From NCBI RefSeq assembly GCF_918797505.1, contig NC_092794.1, positions 71,709,345 to 71,773,344 of the forward strand: a stretch of 64,000 nucleotides of DNA, given 5' to 3'. This document shows, in pieces, positions 23,278-34,748 of the stretch. Made by a program: the position numbers and the translations under genes. The DNA comes from Bemisia tabaci (Eukaryota; Arthropoda; Insecta; Hemiptera; Aleyrodidae). The notes below the pieces were generated by a model. That model had not been told where the DNA came from and did not search any database. It worked only from the letters and a program-made list of their open reading frames with translations. Each line of letters starts with the position of its first letter. Positions within the stretch are counted from its first letter, which is position 1.

Positions 23278-23570
23278 TCAAGGAAATTTAAAGAAGGCTC
23301 GCTGTTTAACCGCTATTAACGTCTGAAATATTGAAGAAATATTGAAAAAATAGTCAAAAGGTTCCGGAACTTCATTAATCTGGCCACCTACCCAGGCATC
23401 ATGCTTGAACCACTGTTTGCTTTTGAAAACTTTTGATGCCCTAAAAAAATCTTTGAGTGAAAACGAATAAACTGCTTGACCTGTGCAAAGCGCATCCAAG
23501 TTTAAACCAGAAATATTTTCCACCATAAGTAGAGGCGATTTTGCATGACTTCCGATGCCTCTGTCATTCA
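23278..23570 (-). CDS. Possible terminal exon of an unknown protein
   Basis: An open frame of about 96 codons ending in TGA at 23278. It has no ATG start and is preceded on the minus strand by CTTAGGCAG, a weak splice acceptor that leaves the frame in phase. The peptide is of normal complexity (for example WFKHDAWVGGQINEVPEPF near its middle) and does not look like translated repeat. An ATTAAA lies about 105 nt downstream. I recognise no domain, membrane segment or family, and no other exon can be linked. It may be a real last exon, a pseudogene piece or a chance frame in AT-rich DNA. Confidence 0.28.
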
Positions 23571-23872
23571 CTGCCTAAGCTCGTTCAAATTAAATACTAC
23601 TAAGAGTTTAACGCTTTCATCAAGATTTTAAGCTTATACGTGCAGAATTAGATACTCCAAAAATTTTCTCAGACCTTCCTCAAGGCCTTATCACCCATTA
23701 CCCACCTGTCCCCTGAACCCAATAATAACTTTTTCCCCTGAGATGGCCAGCGAAAAAACCACAACCTGACGATGCATTCCTTGTTATAAGTACGTAGACA
23801 GTGCTTTGGAGATCTTGCAGTGATGTAAGCTCTCGCAATTTTACCGACCTTACGAGACGAAGGAATATTATT

Positions 23873-24125
23873 CTGCCGTGCTAAGGAAGAACGCCGTACG
23901 TAAATTCGAGAGTTGCCAAATGTCCCTTAATAAATCATTAAATTCTGCGACATTCATACATATTTTTCTCTGAAATTTTCAGATCTTTTAGATTGAATTG
24001 CGTACAAAACCGCCTGAAAATTTTTGGGGGGAAATATTCCAAAATTTCTGAGTAAATTCGGTTTTAACAAAAGGAAACTTGGCAACGTCTGAAGGCTCGC
24101 ACGGCGTTCTTCCTTAAGACGGCAG
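23873..24125 (+). mobile_element. Family A MITE, complete (253 bp)
   Basis: Ends are CTGCCGTGCTAAGG and AAGACGGCAG. The perfect 4-bp duplication TATT lies at 23869-23872 and 24126-24129. Confidence 0.9.
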
Positions 24126-24177
24126 TATTGTTGTTATCTCCGATTTTCTGACAAAGCGGCAACCGTGTTGGTCACTT

Positions 24178-24299
24178 TGCCGCTTCTCTGACAAAGGAGC
24201 GTGTCTCGATTTCCGAATGAGCCCCAGAGAGCATGGATTTATAAGTGAAACAGGGCTCATGTCGAAATTGAGATATGCCCTTATGCCAAAGAAACGCCG
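24178..24299 (+). mobile_element. Family C hairpin element (122 bp)
   Basis: Arms of 40 nt flank the 42-nt module at 24218-24259, which begins TGAGCCCCAGAGAG. Arms are diverged (CCGCTTCTCTGAC). Flanks ACTT and AATT match 3 of 4. It sits between two family A copies. An outer inverted repeat (about 24140-24160 and 24297-24315) extends the palindrome. Confidence 0.78.
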
Positions 24300-24335
24300 A
24301 ATTGTCAGAGGTCGGAGGAAGCGCAGAAGACACGA

Positions 24336-24828
24336 CTGCCGTGCTAAGGAAGAACGCCGTATGAACGTTCAAGAGTTGCCAAATTTCCCTTGATGAAACA
24401 TGTATTTTTTACCACAGTGGAAAGCAAAGAGAATGTAAAAGCAGCCCAAAACGGAAACGACAATCGAAAACACAGGAAAATGCGGAAACAAGGCTAAAAT
24501 ACAAAATGCAAAGGCAGGACGTTTCAGGACCTTACGGCGCCATTATCAACTGCTAAAATAGAATTAAAAATAAAAAAGAAATTAAAATAAAAACCAGCAA
24601 ACGGCGTTACATGGTGAAATTGGTGTTGAAATGGGACTGACTTTTTTAACACATTTGTGCATATTTTTCCTTAAAAGTTGCCGTTATTTTAGATGAAATT
24701 GCGAAAAGAAAGTGTCTGAAAATTTTGGAAAATAATATTCGCAATTTTCCCATAGTAAATTCGGTTCTTATTGGAGGAAATTTGGCAACGTCTGGAGGTT
24801 CATACGGCGTTTTTCCTTAGGACAGCAG
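24336..24828 (+). mobile_element. Family A MITE interrupted by an insertion
   Basis: Ends are CTGCCGTGCTAAGG and GGACAGCAG, with the perfect 4-bp duplication ACGA (24332-24335 and 24829-24832). Removing 24412-24648 restores a length of about 256 bp, near the family standard. Confidence 0.85.
24412..24641 (-). mobile_element. Short insertion inside family A, possible Penelope-like 3' end
   Basis: 230 bp flanked by TTTTTTA (24405-24411 and 24642-24648), a possible 7-bp duplication. On the minus strand it contains AATGGCGCCGTAAGG followed by CTGAAACGTCCTG. That word order resembles sequence found 3' of Penelope-like elements as I remember them. No ORF. The assignment is tentative. Confidence 0.45.
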
Positions 24829-25081
24829 ACGAGTGATCCGGAGTGAAGCGACGTCCGACGGACGCTCATAAAGATCATAAACATCATAGCCGAGTGCGCC
24901 AAAATTTATAGCTCATTTCTTAATTCAATTACCTGCACTTCCACATTTTCCTTTGTTGCTCTCCGTCCGATTCCCTCGTATTGCTATGTTCTCGATACTT
25001 AAGAGTTCCACCCCTCCCTCCTCCACGTGCAATTAAAGGCCACGTCAAAGTGACGGTGCCCGATGGATAGCTTCGGTATAT

Positions 25082-25203
25082 GGACGTATCGCTGCCAAAC
25101 AGAACTATGTGCATTAAGATATGAGCCCTGAGACCCATAAGAATACATGCATAACAGGGCTCACGTCATTATGCACATGGTTCCGTTTGGCAGAAATACG
25201 TCC
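25082..25203 (+). mobile_element. Family B hairpin element (122 bp)
   Basis: 40-42-40 layout with the module TGAGCCCTGAGACCC...CAGGGCTCA. Flanks ATAT and GTAT match 3 of 4, or GTATAT 6 of 6 if one terminal base is shared. Confidence 0.88.
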
Positions 25204-25233
25204 GTATATCGATGACCAAAGCGCGGACCCATG

Positions 25234-25340
25234 CAGTGGCGTGGCGTGCTTTTCGATACATCGATTGGTCTGCCATTGAAACCAATGGAAAAGGATTGAT
25301 AAACAATGTGCTCGCAACGAGCACGGTTAAAATCGATTCT
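25234..25340 (-). mobile_element. Family H hAT-like MITE, one end lost
   Basis: Starts CAGTGGCGTGGCGTG. Homology fades after TTAAAATCGATTC and the far terminus is not recognisable. Confidence 0.7.
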
Positions 25341-26825
25341 GTTAAGCTAAAAAGCTAACTGCTGTGGCGGCTAGCTCAGAGTTTTGTTAGTTGTAGCACA
25401 CTTTTTCACATCCAGAATGGCAAATTAGCATCCTTTTTTTTCGGTGTATACGAATAAAAATAAATTTCGTACATAATTCCGGTGAATGGTTGACTTTGAT
25501 AATCAGGTGGCTGTGGAGGGGAGTGGTTCTGAGGGAAATATGGAATAAGAGGAGTGGAAGGGAAGAACTTGTCAAGGAATATATTTGTACACCTACGCAG
25601 CATTTCCCACCCTTTCAACTGTTGGATTGACTTTCATATCATACCTATAAAGCTCACTTGTACATGTATTGTCTGTCGATCTGTTTAATATTTTATGAAG
25701 AAACCAGAAACCAGAAACGGACCCAGTCATCAATAAATTTTGCATTCTGTCTCACACATTTCGTAGGATAGGGCTCATTTTTCATGCGCATTGGATTTGT
25801 ATTCAAGGTACTTTTTACGGAACCGCACAAAGCATGAAAGGATGCGAAAACGTAAAATAAAATGACATAAAAATGAATTTTAAAAAAAAGCGTAAAATCG
25901 AAGGAGAGGGAATAATTTTATTCAATTCCACAGCCCCACATTTTCCGGAATAATAATACACAACTCGAGCCACTTAAAACCTCCAGAGCAAGTCATCTTC
26001 CAATATTTACACTAATTGTCACTTCGAAGTGAAAAAGAGGAAATTCTTCGCTTTCGTCTTTTTCTGGGGGCAAGGACTTGACACCTTCGGCGTAAAGATA
26101 ACAATTTAATGGCAGTAAATTCAAAATAGGGCCAAGTCTGAGCTTATTTTGCTTCCAGTCATATTAATACGATCTAGCCCGTGAGGACGCCCCACTGTCC
26201 GTCACAAGCGATATTGTCGCATCGTGTTAAGATTCCATCTGATATACACGCGTGTCATGGTGAATTGGAAGAAAAAACACATCACGTTTGTCTACGCTGG
26301 TGTGGAATGTGTCCTCGTAAAGCGCGCAATTTACGGCTGATTTGAATGAGTCAATAGGGCTTCCTCTACCTTAAAATATCCAAATGATATTTCAAGCATT
26401 TGGAAACACGACGCTTTTGAAATTTAATTATGGGGAGACAGTCTCCGGAGTTGGAGGGAAAATCGGCGCAGGGAAAGCAACGTCGAAGGCTGTATTATTG
26501 GCTTTGGTTCATGTAGCCTTTCAGACTCTGAAGCAAACCCACCTAGTTTGCATATTACAGGGAAGTTTTAGGAAACCTCTGAGTATTTCAATTTTAGCTA
26601 CCGCCATTATCTTTATGAATGGCATCGATTCAACACCAACATTATTTTATGAACCGTGCAAATTCGTGGTTCCCGCCATTTTTGCGGATTTAACAAAAAT
26701 TAGAGAAATAAATACAATCAGAATGGAATTAAAATTGCCTTGTTACCTTAAATCTTGACAAATTTTGAATTTTTTCAAGGAAGGCCCCGTGGACCCTTGG
26801 CGAGTTCACAACCCGTGGCAAAATT
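25341..26825. other. Spacer, 1.5 kb, without recognised genes
   Basis: A 124-codon open frame at 26384-26758 on the plus strand has no recognised motif and no clear splice context. No repeats recognised. Confidence 0.5.
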
Positions 26826-27330
26826 TGGCAAGAGGAGCCTCTACGTTTCATAATACCTTAGGCATTCTTATAGCCGATTATAGAAGTCGATATAAAATCA
26901 TATAGCTGACTATAAAAACCGAAGAAAATCATACAGCCCGGCTATAGTTCTTATCGCTGAGCTAATAGTTTATCGCCTGGCTGTGGCTTTGTCACCATCG
27001 GCTGTAAAAGGCTATAAGAAATTGTATAGCCGGCTATAGAAGCTATATATATAGGAAATCTTACAGCCGGCTGTAGGTCCCCTGGTAAAAATTGGCGATA
27101 GGAGCTGTGTTTCAAAGTACCATAGGAGTTCTTATATAGCCGACTGAAGAAGGCGACAGAAAATCATACAGCTGGCTGTAGAAAGTGGAAAAAATTATAC
27201 GGCCGGGCTACACGAAGCGATAAAAAATTATACAGCCGGGCTATAGTTCCTATCGCCGGGCTTTACACTTTATCGCCTGGCTGTTGCTTTTTCGCCATCG
27301 GCTATAAAAGGCTATAAGAAATTGTGTAGA
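26826..27330 (+). repeat. Family M tandem units 1 and 2
   Basis: Two adjacent units of about 250-260 bp, the second starting at about 27082, are dense in TATAGCCGGCTATA-like palindromic words. Both contain TTATCGCCTGGCTGT and AAAGGCTATAAGAAATTGT. Unit 2 is cut short at 27330. Non-coding. Confidence 0.75.
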
Positions 27331-27892
27331 AATCCTTGTGCTTTGTAAATCCTTAAGTTTGTACGGAATCACCTTAATATTTACAAAACGCACATTATAT
27401 TTTCCTTTACTACATATTTTTTTTTTGTCATCAATTAAAATGAGAATAATCCATACAGAGTGTGCAAACATTTCAAAGTCATGAGTTGAAAAACGCTGTT
27501 TCCACGAGATTAAATATTAGAGCCTAACACAAAGCGGAGCGGCGACGCACTGGCGCGGCGCCTACAAACCTAACAGGAATACTTCACGCATTGCGCTATG
27601 CGTGAAGTATCCCTGTTAGGTTTGAAGGCGCCAATGCGCGTTTCGCGCTGGCTACCCGCCCGCCGCGCCGCGCCGCAGCGTACCATGGCGCTTGAAGCAA
27701 CTATTTTACACCAGAGGTATTGCACAGTATCATACAAAATTGCAGGCGCTCCAACATGTTAGGAATGGCAGGCATCCTTCAAAAGTACGGAGCTTTCCTC
27801 GCAAAATAAATCAAGATACTACGGCCCAAAAAGAGAGCGGTAGTCCAAAAACTCACTAAGTCCTAGCATCCGTAATTAGTAACGTTTAGCAT
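27331..27892. other. Interruption of the family M array
   Basis: 562 bp of unrelated sequence between M units 2 and 3. It includes the palindrome at 27558-27632 and a GC-rich flank with CGCCGCGCCGCGCCG. No terminal repeats bounding the whole segment were found. Confidence 0.5.
27558..27632. repeat. Palindrome made from the family E minisatellite word
   Basis: Arms GCGCCTACAAACCTAACAGG and its inverse flank ATACTTCACGCAT and ATGCGTGAAGTAT. GCGCCTACAA and ATACTTCACGCATTGCG are exactly the core words of the 69-bp family E minisatellite, here in head-to-head form. Confidence 0.8.
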
Positions 27893-28098
27893 ACACTTTA
27901 TCGCCAGGCTGTTGCTTAGTCGTCATCGGCTATAAAAGGCTATGAGAAATTGTGTTGTCGTCTATAAAAGCTATCGGAAATCTTACAGCCGGCTGTAGGT
28001 CTATGATATTTTGGAACACATATTCTACTGCCAATTTTTACCAGGGTCTATAGTATTTTGGAACATAGATTCTACTGTCAATTTTTACTAAGGTCTGA
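27893..28098 (+). repeat. Family M unit 3 with a 55-bp tandem duplication
   Basis: Starts mid-unit at ACACTTTATCGCC and runs through CTTACAGCCGGCTGTAGG. It ends in two direct copies of a 55-bp segment containing ATTTTGGAACA and TTCTACTG (about 27991-28045 and 28046-28098). Confidence 0.65.
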
Positions 28099-28128
28099 AC
28101 CCCCCTTTTCTAGGGAGCTGCACTCTAA

Positions 28129-28142
28129 GGGGGGGGGGGGGG
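28129..28142. repeat. Poly-G tract
   Basis: A 14-G run, with a short CCCCCC tract about 25 bp upstream that could pair with it. Confidence 0.85.
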
Positions 28143-28891
28143 TGACGGACTTCGCCCGTGGGTCCAAAAAACTAGAATCTAGTCCTGGGTGGGTACATTT
28201 TTCTATCTTCGAACACATCATGTTTGTTCGTAAGTTCCTCTTCTCTCGCAGCCGTGCCGTCTCTTCAAATCGCGAAACAATGACCAAAATACCAAAAGAT
28301 CCTTAACCGAGGAGGATGATCGGCCGCTCGGTCTAGTACCCGACTAAATCGTGCGATCATTATGATAATAAACGCCGGCCGTGGGGCCTTTGAGAGCTAG
28401 CGGTATATAACTTATGGGAACCTGTTTATCAGGCTACAGGTTTGTGTGTTTTAGACAAATAAGGATTAAGGCTCAGATTTTATTTTACAAGGTCACCGCG
28501 AGGGAGCAGCACAAGCGCGGACGTTAACGCGGGGCGCGGGCGCGGGCAAAGCTGCAATTTTGCCATCAATAGAGTTTGTGTGTGGTCAAAGGCCCGAGCA
28601 GCATCGTAGCGGATGGCTCAGTAATTACATTGTTTAATCAAGGTATGCGTCTTAGAGCTCTTCGCGGCAAGTGCACTTCACAGTGTTGCCTTTCTTCGTT
28701 TAATTAAAATCAATTATCGACCATCGAGGATGATTTTAAATCGAATGTTGCGATCATCCTAACGCATCATCAGTCCTAACACCTGTTAAAAAACGAAAAT
28801 AGAGGAAACAAGCAATACTCTCGACTCCACGTGTGTGTAATTGTGTATAGGTACACCTATAGTTATGAATGTCTTCGTGCTCGTCTACGCG
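28143..28891. other. Spacer without recognised features
   Basis: A small GC-rich island at about 28495-28555 contains CGGGCGCGGGC. No gene assigned. Confidence 0.5.
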
Positions 28892-28990
28892 CACTTGAAA
28901 AAAAGATCTCTTGGGTCCGGAGTTCAGACTCTTAAAACATTTGACAAAAAAAAGTATTCTTCATTCAGTCTTATCTAAATCTAATCTAAT
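28892..28990 (+). mobile_element. Family F fragment
   Basis: CACTTGAAAAAAAG followed by CAGACTCTTAAAA matches the left arm of 3849. The right half is missing. Confidence 0.5.
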
Positions 28991-29260
28991 CTTCGGGCGA
29001 GTATTCAGCAGACCCCTTTTGAAATCATTTCCCGAAAGACAGCCTCCCGCAGTTCGGAAAACCTGAACTTGATTGGCTCGGTCGCTGAAAATGTTGAAGC
29101 AAAAACGTGGAACATGTTGTACATCAAAAGGAAGCTTTTCATGATCCCGTTACTGACAAAATTTAGTTGAAACTAATCCGGTCGTTGCGCCTCCTGTTAA
29201 CTCAGATGAAACGGTTCCTGATTCTGACAATGTTCTAGAGTTATACCGCAAACTGGAGAT

Positions 29261-29429
29261 CAGTGGCGAGGCGTGAACGATCCATTATATTATCGATATT
29301 TATTCTTTTGGAGCTATGGTAAAGAATCGATTATTAAGGTGTTCATCGCGGACACGCTGTTTATCTATCCTTTTCCATAAGTTTAGATGGCAGATCCATC
29401 GACATATCGCAAAGCATACCACGCTACTG
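29261..29429 (+). mobile_element. Family H hAT-like MITE (169 bp)
   Basis: Ends are CAGTGGCGAGGCGTG and CACGCTACTG. Flanks CTGGAGAT (29253-29260) and CTGAAGAT (29430-29437) match 7 of 8. Confidence 0.85.
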
Positions 29430-29461
29430 CTGAAGATGCTAACTGCCTTACCTCAACATAT

Positions 29462-29725
29462 GTGGGCTGATTGTTGAAATTTATAGACAAAGAAGACATA
29501 AGGAGTATGGAGCGATCCGTTTGGTTGAAATGAGTGGTTCTTTTAGACTAAGGGAGAAAACGATGGACTAACTGAAGGATCTCTCGTGGGTTGCCGTTAG
29601 TTATAGTCTCTTACTTACCTCCGTTGTCCATAGCACCACCCGCTTCCACCTACAGGATCCCTCCATATCCTTTTTGTCTTCTTTGTCTATCGCTTTGTCT
29701 ATAAATTCTAGCAATCAGCCCGCTG
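29462..29725 (+). mobile_element. Family T1 MITE
   Basis: Termini are TGGGCTGATTGTTG and GCAATCAGCCCGCTG. The interior is close to the copy at 7686. It abuts the family H copy with about 30 bp between. Confidence 0.75.
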
Positions 29726-29885
29726 CTCACACTGACGTCCAGCTACCATCCTCTAGCACGGGACAGGGACGAGCTAAGCGATAAGTTGTCGAGAACCATC
29801 CTATGGCCAATTTAGCGATGAAAAAGTTAATAAAGTCGCAGCTCAGGGGTAGACAGTTTTCTCGACAGCGGTCGTAGGAAGATTT

Positions 29886-30007
29886 GGGCGTATTTCTGCC
29901 AAACGGAACTATGTGCATAAAGGCATGAGCCCTGAGACCCATAAGAGTATGTGCATAACAGGGCTCACGTCACGATGCACATAGTTCCGTTTAACAGAAA
30001 TACGTCC
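29886..30007 (+). mobile_element. Family B hairpin element (122 bp)
   Basis: 40-42-40 layout with the perfect 4-bp duplication ATTT at 29882-29885 and 30008-30011. Confidence 0.9.
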
Positions 30008-30011
30008 ATTT

Positions 30012-31776
30012 GCATTACAGTCACCCTAGCGGTGAACAGCTTTCCGAATAGCAGTCGGTGGACCTTCGGTAAATCACCTTTGTAGTGGACTGTTTTCCGG
30101 TTAGCGGTAGAAAGATTCCTCGATTTTTGTCACACCTGGTGCAGCTCGTGCGCTACTGGATCTACTAGGCTTAAACTCATTTTTGCTGCACTGAACTACA
30201 GGATCGGCCCGGGCCAATTTAAATGAGTCCTAAATGAGTAGGTGCCTAGGTGTATCCGGGATGGGGTGGGGGGTCCATGTCTAATACGCTTAGTAAATAG
30301 CGCATTTTTTCCGCGAGTGCAGCATAAACGTGATGATTGTAAACGCCGCACCATATTGTAAATTTTACATCGCAGATTTTGAGATTTTGATGGGAAGCCC
30401 TCATTCTTGTTGAAGAAAAAGTCGGGAGCATGAGCTGTTTTACTCTTTTTTGTGCAAGTGGAGGGCGTAAAAGTGCATTCTTATCCAACGATTCCGAGCC
30501 TTGAATACATGACAGATCAGAACAGTTTTCGATGGCTATTTTTTAAAGCATTTTGTCAATTCTTTGAACTGCAAACTTAAAACCGATTTAACACTTTCAG
30601 GCGTTTTCCCCTTCGAATCGTGCATGCTTAAACTCTCCTCAATGTGTGTGACTTTTAATTGATTGAAGAGTCTTTTCCCATAGACGCGTAAATTTCGCAT
30701 CATTTGAACTGTCCGCTTGGGTGGAATTCCTCCACCTTATTTTCATGTATTTAGTTTTTTTTTTCTTTTAAATTTTTCGTTTCGTCGTACGTCGTTTCTT
30801 CTACTCTGCACTTGGACCACTTGGCAACTGAGATGAGAGTACCTCACTGGGTCTGGACCTGCCTCAAGCCGGGCATGCCCATTTGCCCCTCCCCCTGATT
30901 CATTCTGCTCAACCACAAGGATCTGATACTTGATCGGAATCATTTTACTTCCTCCAACAATTACCCCCCCTGCCCACCCTCCCCCACGTCGACCAAATTT
31001 CGATCTAATCATCTGTCTGTACCCATCCGTCTTGGAAAACGAGTTGCATATAAATTACTCTCCAAGGCCTATGTCAAAACATTTACAAGCGTTCAATTAA
31101 TTCCCTTATCCCTTGCGTGCTCGCTCTTATCAGCGAGCAAGCCCGCGCATTTTCTGCCCATATAAATATACAAGTATACATAAAATTTATATATTTAAAT
31201 ATTTCAGCATCACAGGAACAGGACCCTAGTTAGTTTTAATGTTAGTCGCGAGCGCGACCAAGGAACGCGTGTTACTGAGAAACGGCTCTCGGGATGTTTT
31301 CCTTATCTTCTTTTCTCTCCTTCCCTCTATCTTTCGGCGCGAAAATTGCGGATTCAATAAATGTCCTCGTGTCAAGAGCCTGACGTCTGAAGCAAGCGTT
31401 TCAAGTTTAATGGTTCTCACTTTTTTCGGAAGTTTAATTTGTTTTCCCGTTTCTTGTCGTGTGAGTACCTAAATGTTAAAAGCATCCTCCGGTTGCCTAC
31501 TCGAAAATCTTAACGGCGACTTATGTGCGGAAATCTGCATACATGATCAGAAATACTCCAAGTAAACCCGCTTAAAATCTCAATTACTTTGTTCGTCCTT
31601 TCTATTCAATCTTAGTCGTGGCTAGTTTTTTGAACCGAAAACTTTTTCAGGTTATTTACACCATATTCCGAGACTACAGACGAGAGAAGACAAAATGGAA
31701 ACCAAGATTAAGGAAGAGATAAAATAAAGAATGAAATATCGCGGACGTTTTTATTTTGTATTTACAACACGGTATC
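30012..31776. other. Spacer, 1.8 kb, without recognised features
   Basis: Mixed-composition unique sequence. Frames at 30246-30488 and 30743-31012 (minus) have no recognised motif. Nothing else supported. Confidence 0.5.
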
Positions 31777-31780
31777 ATTT

Positions 31781-31908
31781 GGACGCATTTCTGTCAAACG
31801 GAACTGTGTGTATTATGACGTGAGCCATGGCATGCATGTATTCATATGGGTTTCAGGATCAGGATTCATTTCTTAATGCACATAGTTCCGTTTGATAGAA
31901 ATACGTCC
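31781..31908 (-). mobile_element. Family B hairpin element with expanded module (128 bp)
   Basis: Arms are 40 nt each, and the perfect duplication ATTT lies at 31777-31780 and 31909-31912. The apical module is 48 nt rather than 42 because CAGGAT is repeated in tandem. The module lies in the reverse orientation relative to 25082. Confidence 0.88.
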
Positions 31909-31912
31909 ATTT

Positions 31913-32878
31913 GGTATAGGTGACAAACCATTTTTTTCTCTTTTTTCATCTCAGCAGTATGTGTTCGGTTTGCTCGGAAGTGGACACTTTAAAAATATCC
32001 AAAGATTAAAGTATGATTTTTTAAATTAAGCTGCTATTATTTTGGATTTTTTCCTTTGCCAAAATAGTGTCGTCCAACGGATATATCAATTTACTTTCAA
32101 ATTTTTTTATTAAAGGTTCATCAAATCATACAATTCTGAAATTAATTTTGTCGTTTGTCTCTGACGTCAGGGGGCTGATGAACGACGGAAACAGGGCGAA
32201 CTTCACCTCTTCGCTATTTGCCTGGAATTTAAGAGACTGCGGCGGCATCTTTCAGCGGTTTGTGCCAATTTCTGTCCACGCCAATAATACAGACAATTAG
32301 AATTATGTCAATTCGTATCACTGGATGGAAACGCGGATTGAGTCATTTAGCTTGCATTCTTCATCGGATTAAACATATTCATCGGATTTTTCAGGCGCAT
32401 ACTGAGAGAAAACATCCAGAAAGAAGAAAAAGTATTCATGATGGCAAAATGGAGAAAAAATGTAAACTTTGCGGGAGGAATTGAGGAATCTCATGCTTAA
32501 TGTGCATAACTGCATTGAGTCACTTCTCAGTCCTTTGAGCTCTTAATTTATTCATTAATTTACGGTTAACTAGTTGCGTATTTAAATACCTATTTTAAAC
32601 TCTTGCATACCTGAGGCTTTCCAGACACACGAGAGCACAACTTACGTCAAGGCGTATGATCTTATCATCTCGTATTTGTTTCTTAGTTTAGATTGCAGTT
32701 TTGATGTCCAATTATGATATCATTTAAGAAATAAAATTAAAATTAAAATAATACAAATTACAGTTGGTTTTAAATAGAATCATTCTCTTCTCTCTAGAAC
32801 ATGTAAATTAAGCAGTTGGGCACAAAAAGGGCATTTCCGGTGTTTCAGAATTTCCAAAGATAATTTATATTTTAAAGA
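31913..32878. other. Spacer without recognised features
   Basis: AT-rich. The 77- and 74-codon frames at 32067-32484 overlap and carry no recognised domain. Confidence 0.5.
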
Positions 32879-33102
32879 GACAACTTATAAATGTATTTTT
32901 CCAATTTTTTTCAAAAGCCTTATAAAATCCTTCAAAAATAATCAGTAAAAGTTTTAATAAATTCCATACATTTTCCTTGATTATAATAGACACAACTAAT
33001 AAATGTATTTGTCCGAATTTTTACAAAAGCATTGTAAAATCCTGCAAAAATAATCAGTTAAAGTTTTAATAAATTCCATATATTTTCCTTGATTATAATA
33101 AT
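32879..33102. repeat. Tandem duplication of 112 bp
   Basis: Two units of about 112 bp share AAATGTATTT, AAAATAATCAGT and TTTTAATAAATTCCATA. A few substitutions separate the units. Confidence 0.85.
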
Positions 33103-33243
33103 AGAACCGATAGTAGAAGAACGCTACCGAGAAATGTTCTTTTTTTCCCACACGATTTAATTCCCGTCGATAAGGTATGATTGAACTGGTCCTTGAGAGC
33201 CTGATGAAAAGCTAGAAACTGATGAAGGAATGGAAGAGTAGGG

Positions 33244-34091
33244 CAGGGGGTGGCCACATGGGCCGCGGCCCATGGCGGCAAATTTAGGGGGCGGCAAATT
33301 TTGCAATTTTTTTAAATATAGGTTTAAAAAAAATCGGATTCAGAAAAAATTACAAACGAGAAAAGCGTCATTTTTCGATGACACAAGAGTCGACCTTTAA
33401 TTAGTCAGGTGAAGAGAGAAACCAAACACACAATTTGGTATAGAGCGACGCGGCGCAGAGATCAATGATAATGAATAGGACTTGATCATGAAATAGGACT
33501 TCAGATGAAAAGGTGAAGCCCTCAGCGCGGAGGTCGGCATGTAACACATATTAGCCCCTGCAAGACTGCATGAATACTCCACGCATTGCGTCAAAAACAG
33601 CGCGGTCAGCGTGAAACGCATAGCGCCTACTAGACTTCATGAATACTTCACGCATTGCGTCGATCACAGTGCGTTCAGCAGCGGTCTGCGTGAAACGCAT
33701 AGCGCCTACAACACTGTAAGAATACTTCACGCATTGCGTCATAAACAGTGTAGTCAGCGCTGCGCGGCGGCGGAGGTTAAAATTACTAAACCACATTTAT
33801 GTTTGTTCTTGCATAATTTTTGCGTTATTTCTTACAAATGGAAGGCCTTGTTCACACAGAGATAAGTTTACGGAACTTAACTTTCGCGCAAAGTTCCGTG
33901 AACTTTTGCTAATAGTGTTGACAGGGTTTTCGCAAAAAATGTTTCCAACACGAGTGAACGCGTCTCATGCGCTCCTCCCCTCCCCCTCCGGTGCTTCATT
34001 TGATGGTTTTTATTGATGTTTCAAAACGAATGAGAAGGGAGCGGCAAAATACAGGTGGCCCATGGGCGGCAAGTAGGTAAATCCGGCCCTG
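33244..34091 (+). mobile_element. Family E hAT-like non-autonomous element, complete (848 bp)
   Basis: The left end is CAGGGGGTGGCCACATGG and the right end AAATCCGGCCCTG. The perfect 8-bp duplication GAGTAGGG lies at 33236-33243 and 34092-34099, the strongest evidence for hAT-type insertion. Three minisatellite units lie at about 33554-33770. No transposase. Confidence 0.9.
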
Positions 34092-34099
34092 GAGTAGGG

Positions 34100-34487
34100 T
34101 ACCCGAATAGGTAGAGTATGCCCACTTGTGGGCCGGTTTTTCATTTGTTGCAAAAAATGGGCTGATACGAAACGCTTACGACCGTAGGTATAAGCAAATA
34201 AGATAGCGACTTCACGTGACCGTTGAATTCCCTCCAGAGGACATTGAAGAAATAGTCATGAAATAACTGATAAAGAATTTAACAATACTTATTACGATTA
34301 CGAAAGGAAACAGGAAACTCTGAACTAATTTCAGGTTATAAGAATACGAAACCTCGAGGAATGCTATAAATTAGGTTGATCGACAAAAAGAGGGTTGGTA
34401 ACGGTACAACTGAAGTAATTTCGTGGGAGGAGGTTAGCCTATCGACTAGGGGAAGCTTCTTGACCATTAGGATCCATTTTACGGCCG
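34100..34487. other. Spacer without recognised features
   Basis: No gene or repeat recognised. Confidence 0.5.
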
Positions 34488-34491
34488 TAAA

Positions 34492-34744
34492 TTGCCGTGC
34501 TAAGGAAGAACGCCGTACGAACATTAGAGAGTTGCCAAATTTCCTTCGATAAAATGTTCAGTTTTGAGGAAAATTATGAATATTTTTTCTTGAAATTTTC
34601 AGAAAATTTAGATCAAATTACAAAGAAAATTATCTGAGAACTTGGTAGCCAAAAATTCAACAATTTTCATTAAAATTAATGATTTGCTAGGGGAATTTTG
34701 GTAACGCCGGAAGGCTCAAACGGCGTTTTTCCTTAGCACGGCAG
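34492..34744 (+). mobile_element. Family A MITE, complete (253 bp)
   Basis: Ends are TTGCCGTGCTAAGG and TTAGCACGGCAG. Flanks TAAA and TGAA match 3 of 4. Confidence 0.85.
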
Positions 34745-34748
34745 TGAA

